From [Pantoea] beijingensis (GTDB taxonomy: Bacteria > Pseudomonadota > Gammaproteobacteria > Enterobacterales > Enterobacteriaceae): a DNA stretch of 64,000 bases. The position numbers and the translations under genes were made by a program. The stretch spans positions 806,001 to 870,000 of the forward strand of contig NZ_CP071409.1 in assembly GCF_022647505.1 (NCBI RefSeq), given 5' to 3'. How positions within the stretch are numbered: the first letter of the stretch is position 1; each line of letters begins with the position of its first letter. The notes under the pieces were generated by a model, which did no database searches, had not been told where the DNA came from, and worked only from the letters and a program-made list of their open reading frames with translations. Positions 11,205 to 20,018 of this stretch are shown piece after piece.

Positions 11205-11985
11205 CACACTCGATATAATTAAATACCGTCGTCCGCATTATTTCCCGGCTGGCAAAACGTTCTCCGTGGATGCATTCCACTTTCAGCGTGTGGAAAAAGC
11301 TTTCCACGCAGGCATTATCGTAGCAACAACCTTTCGCGCTCATGCTGCCCCGCAGATGATGCCGCTTCAGCAGCCCCTGATAGTCCGCTGAGCAGTACTG
11401 ACCGCCACGGTCCGTATGAACAATGACATTTTCCGGGCGTTTACGCCGCCACAGCGCCATCTGCAGCGCATCACAGGCAAGCTGTGCGGTCATCCGCGAT
11501 GACATCGACCAGCCGATAACGGCACGAGACCACAGGTCGATGACTACTGCCAGATACAGCCAGCCTTCATCCGTGCGAAGGTACGTGATGTCACCCGCCC
11601 ACTTCTGATCCGGGCCGCTGGCACTGAAGTCCTGCTTCAGCAGGTTCTGCTGACACAGGCAGACCATGTTCACGGTAGCTGACCGGGCTGAAGCTGCGGG
11701 AGGCTTTTGCCCTCAGGCCCTGACGGCGCAGGCTGGAGGCTATCGTCTTGATGTTGTATTCCGGCAGCTCGTCTGCGAGACGGGGCGCACCGTAACGTTG
11801 TTTTGCTTCAGTAAATGCCTGACGGACAGCCTCATCGCAGACGAGCCGGAACTGCTATCGCGGTCCCGTTCGATGACGACGCAGACGCCACGCATACCAG
11901 CCGCTGCGGGCAACCTGTAGTACCCGGCACATGGCTTTGATGCGGAACTCAGCCTGATGTTTATCGATGAAGACAGTCTTCATTT
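11205..11985 (-). pseudogene. IS3-group transposase OrfB, frameshifted and 3'-truncated
   Basis: The minus strand encodes the DDE core of IS3 Orf[50 protein letters not shown] and [20 protein letters not shown]. Upstream, [20 protein letters not shown] is in another frame, with a frameshift near 11655. The C-terminal residues after NYIEC are lost and replaced by vector-like readthrough into the Tn3 repeat. The DDE residues remain but the protein cannot be made intact. Confidence 0.85.
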
Positions 11986-12279
11986 CAGGCGCTTGGCGAA
12001 GTATGTCGCGGCCTTTTAGAGAATGGCCAGCTCCTCTGCCTGCTCAGCCAGCAGGCGTTTAAGGCGAGCATTTTCTGCGGCCAGTTAGTTTTCACGTTCG
12101 CTGGATGTGAGCTGCTGCTGTTGTTTGCTGCGCCAGTTGTAGAGCTGGGATTCATACAGGCTGAGTTTGCGGGCTGCAGCAGCGACACCGATGCGTTCGG
12201 CCAGTTTAAGGGCCTCATCGCGGAATTCGGGTGTGTACTGTTTACAGGCTGTTTTGCTGGTTGATGCTGGTTTTGTCAT
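11986..12279 (-). pseudogene. IS3-group OrfA with a nonsense codon
   Basis: It starts MTKPASTSKTACKQYTPEFR and continues DEALKLAERIGVAAAARKLS, SLYESQLYNWRSK, the helix-turn-helix of IS3 OrfA. A TAA at 12085-12087 interrupts it after SSEREN; the same frame then continues LAAENARLKR, the leucine-zipper part of OrfA. A single base change therefore truncates the protein to 64 residues. Confidence 0.82.
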
Positions 12280-12288
12280 GAGTCATAT

Positions 12289-13613
12289 ATGGACGCCCAG
12301 TGTTATGCAAATACTGATTTGATACGGTTCGCTGTCATATATCCGGCGTCATGTATGGAAAGAGGTTTCCTGCGCCATGATGTCATCCGCACCCTGTTTC
12401 CTTATCACCTCACCGGTATGTTGCTGCCAGAACTCACGCCAGAATTTTACAGGGTCGGTCTGCCGTTTTCTCATCAGTGTATGCAAACTCGGTTAAACTA
12501 TGGCGATTTCAGAAAAACCGGCAATTAGTTTGTTGCAAAGGCTTTGTTAATATTGAAATTTTCTGTTCCTGTTAATAATCGCCAGATAATGCGTGTGAGC
12601 TTATTAGCCAATGCCACCGTCGCTTTCATTTTGCCTCTTCGCTCAATAAGATGTTTCATCCAGCTTCCCGGTGCATCATCGCGCTTCTGTGACCAGAACA
12701 TTACTGACCGTGCCCCATGGATAATCAGCGTTCGGAGGTCACGGTTTCCATTTTTTGTCATTGAGGACAGGTTGTTTTTTCCTCCCGAACTACGCTGCCC
12801 GGGTACAAGACCGCACCAGGAAGAGAGTTGCCTGCCATTCTGACCTCACTAAGAAATGCAGCGGCAATGAGAGGTCCTACTCCCGGAATCGTCATCAGTA
12901 CTTTGTATTTTGGTAGCTGTTGACATAAAGCCAAAATGTTGTGTTCCGTCGAACGGATGCGCTCATCAAGTAAATGAAGGTTTTCCAGTAACGAAAAAAG
13001 TAAACCGCGTAATACAGGGGAAATATCCAGCGCGGGATCTTCAATAACTTCAGGTAATCGTTGTGACAGGATATTAATGCCGACAGGGAGTTCAATCCCC
13101 TGTTCAGCAGCCAGTGCCCGAGCTTGATTTGCCACCGCCGTGTGTTGTTCGACCATTAGCTGACGGGCGCTGCGAAGAGCTTTAATATCCTGTTGCCCGA
13201 CGGTTTTTATCGTCACAAAATGGATACCCGGGCGTAGCGCAGCCTCACAGATCGCCAGTGCGTCATTAGCATCATTTTTCTGATGACGGGTAAAAGCCTT
13301 AACATGTTGGGTTGGGATAAGGCGAACGAGAAGCCCGATTGACTGGAAGGTTCGTCCCCAGTAATGCGAAGTAGCGCAAGCTTCCATTGCAATCAACGTA
13401 TTAGCTGGAAACTGGCGAAGGGTATCCAAAAGTTTATTTCTGGGAATTTTTCGATTGGATGCAACAGTTCCATCACTCATCCAGACACATACCTGAAAAA
13501 CAGACTTAGCCAAATCGATCCCGACAACTTTTATCGAGTTCATGATGTTGTTCCTCTGCGAATAGACATTCAGCATAAGTGTGGCAGAACTTAGGCTGGG
13601 AAGGGGCGTCCAT
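12289..13613 (-). mobile_element. IS110-family (IS1111-type) element nested in the IS3 copy
   Basis: The segment is bounded by ATGGACGCCC at 12289-12298 and its complement GGGCGTCCAT at 13604-13613. IS3 leader sequence lies on one side and the IS3 orfA start on the other, showing insertion between them. It encodes one IS110-type transposase, with about 235 bases of non-coding tail at 12289-12524. Terminal inverted repeats of this kind are typical of the IS1111 subgroup. Exact ends are inferred from the repeats. Confidence 0.75.
12525..13543 (-). pseudogene. IS110/IS1111-type transposase with one frameshift
   Basis: It starts MNSIKVVGIDLAKSVFQVCV with the N-terminal RuvC-like DEDD motif (GIDLAK; later HQKNDANDALAI). 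The C-terminal transposase_20 region starts MTIPGVGPLIAAAFLSEV, after which the frame changes near 12841. Restoring one A would give a continuous reading RNGRQLSSWCGLVPGQRSSG then GGKNNLSSMTKNGNRDLRTL to the stop at 12525. The gene is therefore broken by an apparent one-base deletion. Confidence 0.85.
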
Positions 13614-13681
13614 CACATCACCTCTGATTGAGAGTTTACTCACTTAGTCGCGTGTCCACTATTCGCGGATAGGATCATAAA

Positions 13682-13706
13682 AAAGGATCTCAAGAAGATC
13701 CTTTTA
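13682..13706 (-). terminator. terminator of the effector/immunity operon
   Basis: On the minus strand, AAAAGGATC, a TTCTT-containing loop and GATCCTTTT are followed by further T, about 20 bases after the immunity stop. The plus-strand sequence AAAAAAGGATCTCAAGAAGA is the same hairpin I recognise from the edge of ColE1-type plasmid origins, so it may have come from a plasmid. Confidence 0.8.
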
Positions 13707-13723
13707 AATTTTATTTCCATACC

Positions 13724-14113
13724 TTATATGTTGTCAGAAAGCTCAGCCAACTCCTTCCCTCTGGTTTCTGACATTTTTGCAACACACTCATTGACGGTCG
13801 TTTGATATGCCGAGCTTTTGTTATCTATTTGGAATGAGTATAACTTACAATTAGAATCCCTAAATTTAATCCAATCCCTCTGGGAAATTTTAATGTTGTT
13901 TACGAACTCCTGCTTTAAAGATTCATCATTCATATATGCAGAATTAACTTTAGATAGCAACATCGAATATTGCTCGTTCAAAAATTTATCAGCTAAATCC
14001 TTTTTACTTTCCGAGCACAAAGCAACCTGATCAGATGTTGTTATATTGTGACAAACATCTGCACTATGTGAAAATGACGAATACAGTAAAATAATAGCTA
14101 AGGCTCGTTTCAT
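13724..14113 (-). CDS. LprI-like (DUF1311) periplasmic protein, probable immunity to the adjacent muramidase
   Basis: A 129-residue protein with an N-terminal signal peptide (MKRALAIILLYSSFSHSA) and a mature domain matching the LprI/DUF1311 pattern: LCSESKKDLADKFLNEQYSM, then a region ending SQRDWIKFRDSNC with the conserved Q-x-W and R-D-x-x-C. LprI of Mycobacterium was described as a lysozyme inhibitor, and DUF1311 proteins are proposed immunity factors for lysozyme-type effectors. Its ATG overlaps the effector stop by one base (TAATG), so the two are translationally coupled. A periplasmic inhibitor beside a peptidoglycan hydrolase is what a toxin/immunity pair needs. The immunity function is inferred from context and family. 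It is strongly AT-rich. Confidence 0.8.
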   Translation of the reverse strand: MKRALAIILLYSSFSHSADVCHNITTSDQVALCSESKKDLADKFLNEQYSMLLSKVNSAYMNDESLKQEFVNNIKISQRDWIKFRDSNCKLYSFQIDNKSSAYQTTVNECVAKMSETRGKELAELSDNI

Positions 14114-16380
14114 TATCTACCCTCCAAATAATCAACTCTATGTCTACCTGGTTCGTATTGTGAAATTGCAGGTGTGTTTTGTATGTAATCAATTAACTCT
14201 TGTTTACTATCATTTGAACCTGCAAGCATAGGCTTAGGTCCTTTGGTAAACCCTTGGTAAACGAAGTCGACCAACACTTCTTGGATAGATGTATCCAAGC
14301 TTTCCCATTGCTTCGCACTGGAAATACCATTAATCCACTTTTTATAATTAACAATAGCCCGCTCAACATATTTAGGGTAAATAATAGAAAAGAGCGACTC
14401 TTGCTGCTGCAAAGTTATCTCTCCTATATCTTTCTTATGAATACTTACATAATCACGAGCAGCAATTCCTTTAAGCCCTGCGCATTTTGATATTTTAATA
14501 GCCTGAAAATTAGGTATTCCTGATGCAATCATATCATTATAAACATCACTCTCAGAACGATCCCCCATATCATAACCACGGCCAAGAGTTACGCCTGAAA
14601 GATCATTTCCTGGCCAGTGAATAACCCGGCTATAATATATAGATGATGAAATATCATTTCCTTCAGCGTTGTAAGTCAACTTACCTTCTAAAGTTTTAAC
14701 TTGAGGTTTAATAGCATCGAGAAAAACCAGCGGGTGCATATGCCACTGATTTTCTACCATGCTCGGCACCCGGTGCATCCAGCGCGTGTCCGTCAGAACC
14801 TTCACCGTGTAGGCGTACCATTCCGGTGCATCTCTCTTCATCGTGGGTGATAAGAAAGATTTCCAGATTGGATCTTCCGACGAGTAGTACCACTCACAGG
14901 GATGCTTCACGCACAGACGGTACAGATGATCGCGCATTGACGGGTTCTGCACCGCCCGCCGGTACTGTTCCGGGTAATACCAGGTGGATTTTGTGTCATC
15001 AATCTTGTTCAGCAACTGCCGGTAATTGAACGCAACCTCCTTGCTGTAGGGCTTTCCGTCGTTGTCCGCCACATTGAAAAACCGCTCAAAAATCGTCTTC
15101 ACCAGCCCTTTCGGCTGCGTCTTCCCGTCGAGATGGTCAAAGCTCGCCGGGCTGTCTTCTGTGGTCTCAAAACCCCGACCGGCCAGATCGTACCGGGACA
15201 GCAGCTGCACATCCGACTCTGCCAGCAGTCCGCGCGACGAACCACCCGGCCAGTAGCGTTTACCCTCTTTGTCCGTCACCGCCTGACCGGGCAGCGGCAT
15301 CACCGTTTCGCTCTGTGTTGTTATCAGGCCCTTCTGTATTTCCCCGCCGGTGACCTTCAGATACACCGGTATTCCCTTCGGACAACAGGCAAAGACGGGC
15401 GCGTCGCGCCCCACGCCTTCCGGGTTGCTCAGGAAGTGCGGCAGATCGTCCGTAGTCAGACATTCGATATGCGCCTGATAGCGTTTTTCATGCCCGTCCT
15501 CGCTGGGCACCTGAAACCAGCCCAGATGGCCCACCGGGTCCCCGGCCTTAATCGGGTAAGGGGTCGGGCACACCACCGTATCAAACTGCACGGTTTCGCG
15601 TGACGGCGGCAGGAATGGCAACCACCACGCCGGACGGGTGGCGCTGTCGCGGGCCGTAACCAGATTTTCTTTGTCGCATACCGTCCATACACGATCCCCG
15701 GTTTTCAGGCTCATGCTACCCGAAACCGGCTCCACCAGCGTGACGTGTGCATACTGTCGCCCGTTGCTCCCGATCATCGTGTCGACGCTGACCGCTTTAT
15801 CCCACGTTACCCGTGTGCCGGATGGCAGTTCCGCCGCTACCCACTGCCGGGACACGTCCACATACGCATTCAGATGCTGGCCGTCTGCCACCTTAAACGC
15901 CGTGCTGTGCTGATCCGGGTAGGCCAGCCAAGGCGCGAGGTGCATATACAGGGTGTAAAAGGTCAGCCCGCTTTCTGCCGCTTTTCCTGGTTGTATACGG
16001 TGGCGGACCAACACAAAAGACCCGGAGTAGTGCAAATCCCCCCAGTACCACGGCACGCTGAGGTAATCCCGGTTAATCCGGTAGGCCACCACCTCGCCGT
16101 CAGCCATGCAGCGTACGGCCTGCTCCCCCTGAAACGGCACAGGAAAATCAACTGCCTCATTCATCGCCTGACCGCTGAGGGCACACCAAGGTGTGGTGGT
16201 ATCACTGATGTGGATACCACCGTGCCACATACCATTACGGCCAATAAGCCAGTGCCCGGCAGCCTCACCCTCCAGATGTGCCAGCATCTCCTCGATATTA
16301 CTGAACTCCCCGCCCCGGCTATTTTTCGGCACCGGCCAGCGGATGGTCGGGAGCTGCGGGCCGCTTTCCGGCTTCGACAT
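14113..16380 (-). CDS. polymorphic antibacterial effector: M23-like N-terminal region with a pesticin-type muramidase C terminus
   Basis: A 755-residue protein without a signal peptide. Residues about 45-150 resemble an M23 (LytM) fold: WHGGIHISD (H53, H57, D60), CMADGEVVAYR, SFVLVRHR and FYTLYMHLAP (H147), with HIECL later; zinc ligands are only partly conserved. A middle region (to about 560) includes MENQ-like VENQWHMHPLVFLDAI. The C terminus (about 565-755) matches the pesticin/T4-lysozyme-type fold: NAEGND (E573), SGVTLGRGYDMG (T598, D604). I believe this architecture is found among type VI secretion cargo effectors, but no vgrG, hcp or PAAR gene is in the window. AAGGA precedes the ATG. 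DNA composition changes sharply at the C-terminal domain boundary near 14700, suggesting domain replacement. Confidence 0.72.
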   Translation of the reverse strand: MSKPESGPQLPTIRWPVPKNSRGGEFSNIEEMLAHLEGEAAGHWLIGRNGMWHGGIHISDTTTPWCALSGQAMNEAVDFPVPFQGEQAVRCMADGEVVAYRINRDYLSVPWYWGDLHYSGSFVLVRHRIQPGKAAESGLTFYTLYMHLAPWLAYPDQHSTAFKVADGQHLNAYVDVSRQWVAAELPSGTRVTWDKAVSVDTMIGSNGRQYAHVTLVEPVSGSMSLKTGDRVWTVCDKENLVTARDSATRPAWWLPFLPPSRETVQFDTVVCPTPYPIKAGDPVGHLGWFQVPSEDGHEKRYQAHIECLTTDDLPHFLSNPEGVGRDAPVFACCPKGIPVYLKVTGGEIQKGLITTQSETVMPLPGQAVTDKEGKRYWPGGSSRGLLAESDVQLLSRYDLAGRGFETTEDSPASFDHLDGKTQPKGLVKTIFERFFNVADNDGKPYSKEVAFNYRQLLNKIDDTKSTWYYPEQYRRAVQNPSMRDHLYRLCVKHPCEWYYSSEDPIWKSFLSPTMKRDAPEWYAYTVKVLTDTRWMHRVPSMVENQWHMHPLVFLDAIKPQVKTLEGKLTYNAEGNDISSSIYYSRVIHWPGNDLSGVTLGRGYDMGDRSESDVYNDMIASGIPNFQAIKISKCAGLKGIAARDYVSIHKKDIGEITLQQQESLFSIIYPKYVERAIVNYKKWINGISSAKQWESLDTSIQEVLVDFVYQGFTKGPKPMLAGSNDSKQELIDYIQNTPAISQYEPGRHRVDYLEGR

Positions 16381-16539
16381 AGCAAATCCTTTTTGTTTAT
16401 CGGGTTAAATGCAGGGCTATCATACACCGGCGGACATTTTATCGCCGTTTTCGGAAGGGAACACAAAAGTAAAATTTTGTAAGATGCGGCGATCTAACTC
16501 TCTGAACCTGCTGCTTTTACCCTGAGAATAGTCTGTCGG

Positions 16540-17081
16540 GTTGTTCCAAATTCAGTAAACCACTTCAAAACCCACTGGAATGAGGTGCTGCGTCTGGCGA
16601 GTTCTATAAAGCAGGGAACGGTAACAGCATCACTTATGATGAAAAAGCTGGCCAGCTATCCTAAACAGAATGGTCTGGCAAAGGCGCTGAGGGAAATTGG
16701 CCGCATAGAAAGAGCATTGTTTATGCTGGACTGGTTCCGGGATCCTTCCCTGCGACGACGCGTACAGGCAGGGCTGAATAAAGGTGAGGCCCGCAATGCT
16801 CTTGCGCGAGTAGTCTTTATGCACCGACTGGGTGAAATCAGAGATCGGGGTTTGGAAAATCAGAGCTACCGAGCCAGTGGGCTGACATTGTTGACTGTGG
16901 CAATCTCACTCTGGAATACGATGCCATAGATTCTCTGAAGCGAAAAGGGATCCCACTAAATGAACAGCTGATTTCTCATCTGTCCCCGCTGGGATGGGAA
17001 CACATCAACCTGAGTGGGGATTACGTCTGGCGAACAAACCTTAAGCTGGGCAGGGAAAATACCGTTCGTTACGCTCAGTAG
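16540..17081 (+). pseudogene. 3' fragment of a Tn3-family transposase (tnpA)
   Basis: The plus strand encodes [57 protein letters not shown] and [18 protein letters not shown], the C-terminal catalytic part of Tn3 TnpA. A frameshift near 16920 follows LWNT; another frame continues HLSPLGWEHINLSGDYVW to a stop at 17079-17081. The N-terminal two thirds are missing. It points toward the 38-base terminal repeat 25 bases downstream, as in intact Tn3 elements. Confidence 0.88.
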
Positions 17082-17105
17082 ATAGCAGCCTGTACAAAAA
17101 AAAAG

Positions 17106-17143
17106 CTTAACGTAGGATATTTTCCGTTTTCCAAGCGGACCTC
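17106..17143 (-). repeat. right terminal inverted repeat of the Tn3-family relic
   Basis: A complete 38-base end: on the plus strand it begins CTTAACGTAGGATATTTTCC and ends CGGACCTC. Read inward it resembles Tn21-type ends (GGGGTCGTCTCAGAAAACGG as I remember it), including the ACG-TAAG inner box. ATTAC follows. Confidence 0.85.
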
Positions 17144-17525
17144 ATTACGGGCGTAATACTGAATCGATAAATCAGCAGATACCTCGCTATTCTCTCCTGC
17201 AGTCATATATCTGATGGGAATATCGCGTTATAGAAAACACTAATTATTTCTTTCGCAGATAGACGCAGAAAAACAAATAAGTGCTGCTTAAGGCGGCTTT
17301 CTGGAAGCTAACTCGATCAATAAGTGTTTTTATATTTTTATTAAATGCGATTGGGTTTAGTAATTGATATTTCTATTTTAACATTTATGATTGCTATCAA
17401 CAGGTTTGATTTCCAAAAGATTCCAGTAAAAGTGAGAGATATGATGTGCGTCAAGTTTATCTTTCTCACCGTATGGAATAGTACCGACGCGCTACATTCC
17501 GTAGGTGCAGAAATAAGGATATTTT
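17144..17525. other. non-coding stretch between the transposon end and the microcin gene
   Basis: 382 bases, AT-rich, with no gene I can support. An open frame at 17345-17545 has no ribosome-binding site, no family resemblance, and overlaps the microcin start. The microcin promoter must lie here, but I see no clear -35/-10 pair or Fur box. Confidence 0.6.
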
Positions 17526-17882
17526 ATGAAAATGCTGAGTATTGACGAAATGGAGAAGGTATCTGGTGCAGGTAATTATGCGGATAAGCATGGTCCGGGG
17601 AGTGGGAACAGTAGTGGTGGCGGCCGGTCAGGGAGCCGCTCCAACGGAAACCCCCATTATAGTCAACCGGGAACATCAAATTGTAATAATGGAATTATCG
17701 GTGGGATGATTACGGGGGCTCTTGGTGGTGCTCCAGGCCTGGCGTTGGGGGTTGTTGGCGGGGCGATCGCAGGCGGATGCTTCGAAAGAGGAAACGGCAG
17801 TAGAAGTAAGCAATCTTCTTCTTCATGTAATGGCGGTAATAATCGCGGGGGAGGAAGTATCGGCGGGCAGTGTTCCTGGTAA
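17526..17882 (+). CDS. class II microcin-like precursor peptide
   Basis: A 118-residue precursor. The start MKMLSIDEMEKVSGAG is a double-glycine-type leader, ending in the same SGAG as microcin H47. Cleavage after G16 would give a mature peptide of about 102 residues. That peptide is rich in Gly, Ser and Asn, with one hydrophobic Gly/Ala segment (about 57-84: GGMITGALGGAPGLALGVVG) like the membrane-active helix of H47 or colicin V. Cysteines are at 53, 85, 101 and 116, two near the C terminus. AAGGAT lies before the ATG. Such peptides are exported by a CvaAB-type peptidase transporter plus TolC; no exporter gene is in the window. Activity is inferred. Confidence 0.78.
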   Translation: MKMLSIDEMEKVSGAGNYADKHGPGSGNSSGGGRSGSRSNGNPHYSQPGTSNCNNGIIGGMITGALGGAPGLALGVVGGAIAGGCFERGNGSRSKQSSSSCNGGNNRGGGSIGGQCSW

Positions 17883-18128
17883 TTAATTTCTGCCCTGGTG
17901 AAGAGCCTGTTCTCTGTTACCTGTTTTAGCCCGGGAGGTTATCCGGATAATATTTTGGACGCTTTTTAAGGAGAGCGTAGGGCGTAAAACAGTGAGTAAT
18001 CCAGATATGCCTGAGCTGGGCTATCTTTTTTTACGTTTATCCTGTGGGGTTTTTATTGGATAAGCGGTTGTCTGCAATCCTTGAGATAAGGGAACAGGCT
18101 CTTAACACGGAAGGAACTGGAGTGTGAT
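17883..18128. other. gap between microcin and putative immunity gene, with an 11-base inverted repeat
   Basis: AGAGCCTGTTC near 17900 and GAACAGGCTCT near 18094 are perfect complements about 180 bases apart. Between them lies only a 23-codon frame from a GTG near 17992 (MSNPDMPELGYLFLRLSCGV...), which I cannot support as a gene. The repeat could mark a small inserted element or a long-range RNA stem. Confidence 0.5.
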
Positions 18129-18332
18129 GTGAGTAATTATATTAAGGGCGTTATCATTTTTATTTCTGTTTTTATTTCAGCGTCATTGCTGAAAGGTGCA
18201 GGTGTTGGATTTGAATCCTGGTATGCGGCGCCAGAAAACCTTTCTAAAGCATTGGTGACCATCCTTTCAATGTGCGCAGTGGCAAAGATTGGCATCTTTT
18301 TATCCCGGCTATTTTTAAAGAAAAATAATTAG
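18129..18332 (+). CDS. small membrane protein, candidate microcin immunity protein
   Basis: A 67-residue protein from a GTG start preceded by GGAG. Two hydrophobic segments are evident: about residues 6-22 (KGVIIFISVFISASLLKG) and about 41-62 (ALVTILSMCAVAKIGIFLSR), with a basic C terminus LKKNN. Immunity proteins of class II microcins are typically 50-115 residue inner membrane proteins encoded next to the precursor, which matches size, topology and position. No sequence family is recognised, so the role is inference from context. An unrelated small membrane protein cannot be excluded. Confidence 0.55.
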   Translation: MSNYIKGVIIFISVFISASLLKGAGVGFESWYAAPENLSKALVTILSMCAVAKIGIFLSRLFLKKNN

Positions 18333-18338
18333 GGAATT

Positions 18339-18467
18339 ATGAGTGATGTAACCAAATACGGTTATGGCAATACCGCCGATAAATTTATTGTTCAATGGGT
18401 AAGTCGCCAGCAAACCGGGAAAAGATTGGAAATTAAGCTAAAAGAGCAAGTAACGCGAATGCATTGA
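18339..18467 (+). CDS. hypothetical 42-residue peptide
   Basis: An ATG seven bases after the previous stop and preceded by AGGGA opens a 42-codon frame starting MSDVTKYGYGNTADKFIVQW and ending EQVTRMH. It is polar and basic towards the C terminus, with no signal or membrane segment. I do not recognise it. It may belong to the microcin unit, or be the remnant of a longer gene; it is convergent with bglA. Confidence 0.35.
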   Translation: MSDVTKYGYGNTADKFIVQWVSRQQTGKRLEIKLKEQVTRMH

Positions 18468-18520
18468 GGCGCTGAAGTGTCCCGTCAGAAGGCAATTCAG
18501 CGCCCGGGCGATTCAGCCGT

Positions 18521-19981
<1,461 letters not shown>

Positions 19982-20018
19982 TCAATAAGTGGGCGAGTCA
20001 TCCCGCCCGATGCTCTTT

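Larger units (their letters stand above)
11205..13677 (-). mobile_element. broken IS3-group insertion sequence, interrupted by an IS110/IS1111-type element
   Basis: The 5' terminus at 13639-13677 reads on the minus strand TGATCCTATCCGCGAATAGT, resembling the IS3/IS3411 end, and is followed by the usual leader ACTCTCAATCAGAGGTGA. The remaining body (12288 down to 11205) encodes OrfA and OrfB. The 3' end is missing: OrfB stops after NYIEC at the junction with the Tn3 left repeat. A second element splits the IS between its leader and orfA. The reading frames are disrupted by a nonsense codon and frameshifts, so it is inactive. Confidence 0.85.
11180..17143. mobile_element. decayed Tn3-family transposon relic bounded by terminal inverted repeats
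   Basis: The right end (17106-17143) is a 38-base sequence of Tn3-family type: read inward it starts GAGGTCCGCTTGGAAAACGG and ends ACGTTAAG. The left end (11180-11204) starts GGGGGCCACTTGGAAAACGG and is cut after 25 bases by IS3 sequence. ATTAA precedes the left end and ATTAC follows the right end, an imperfect five-base duplication. The 3' part of a Tn3 transposase lies inside the right end in the expected orientation. Cargo includes broken IS elements and an effector/immunity pair. No resolvase or res site was recognised, so the unit cannot move by itself. Confidence 0.8.

Noticed and set aside
12289..12528. 79-codon open frame in the IS110 tail
   Set aside because: Lies in the non-coding end of the insertion sequence; no domain or ribosome-binding site.
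15745..16482. 245-codon open frame antisense to the effector gene
   Set aside because: High-GC shadow frame with no motifs, entirely overlapping the effector.
17345..17545. 66-codon open frame before the microcin gene
   Set aside because: No ribosome-binding site, overlaps the microcin start, and no resemblance to known proteins.
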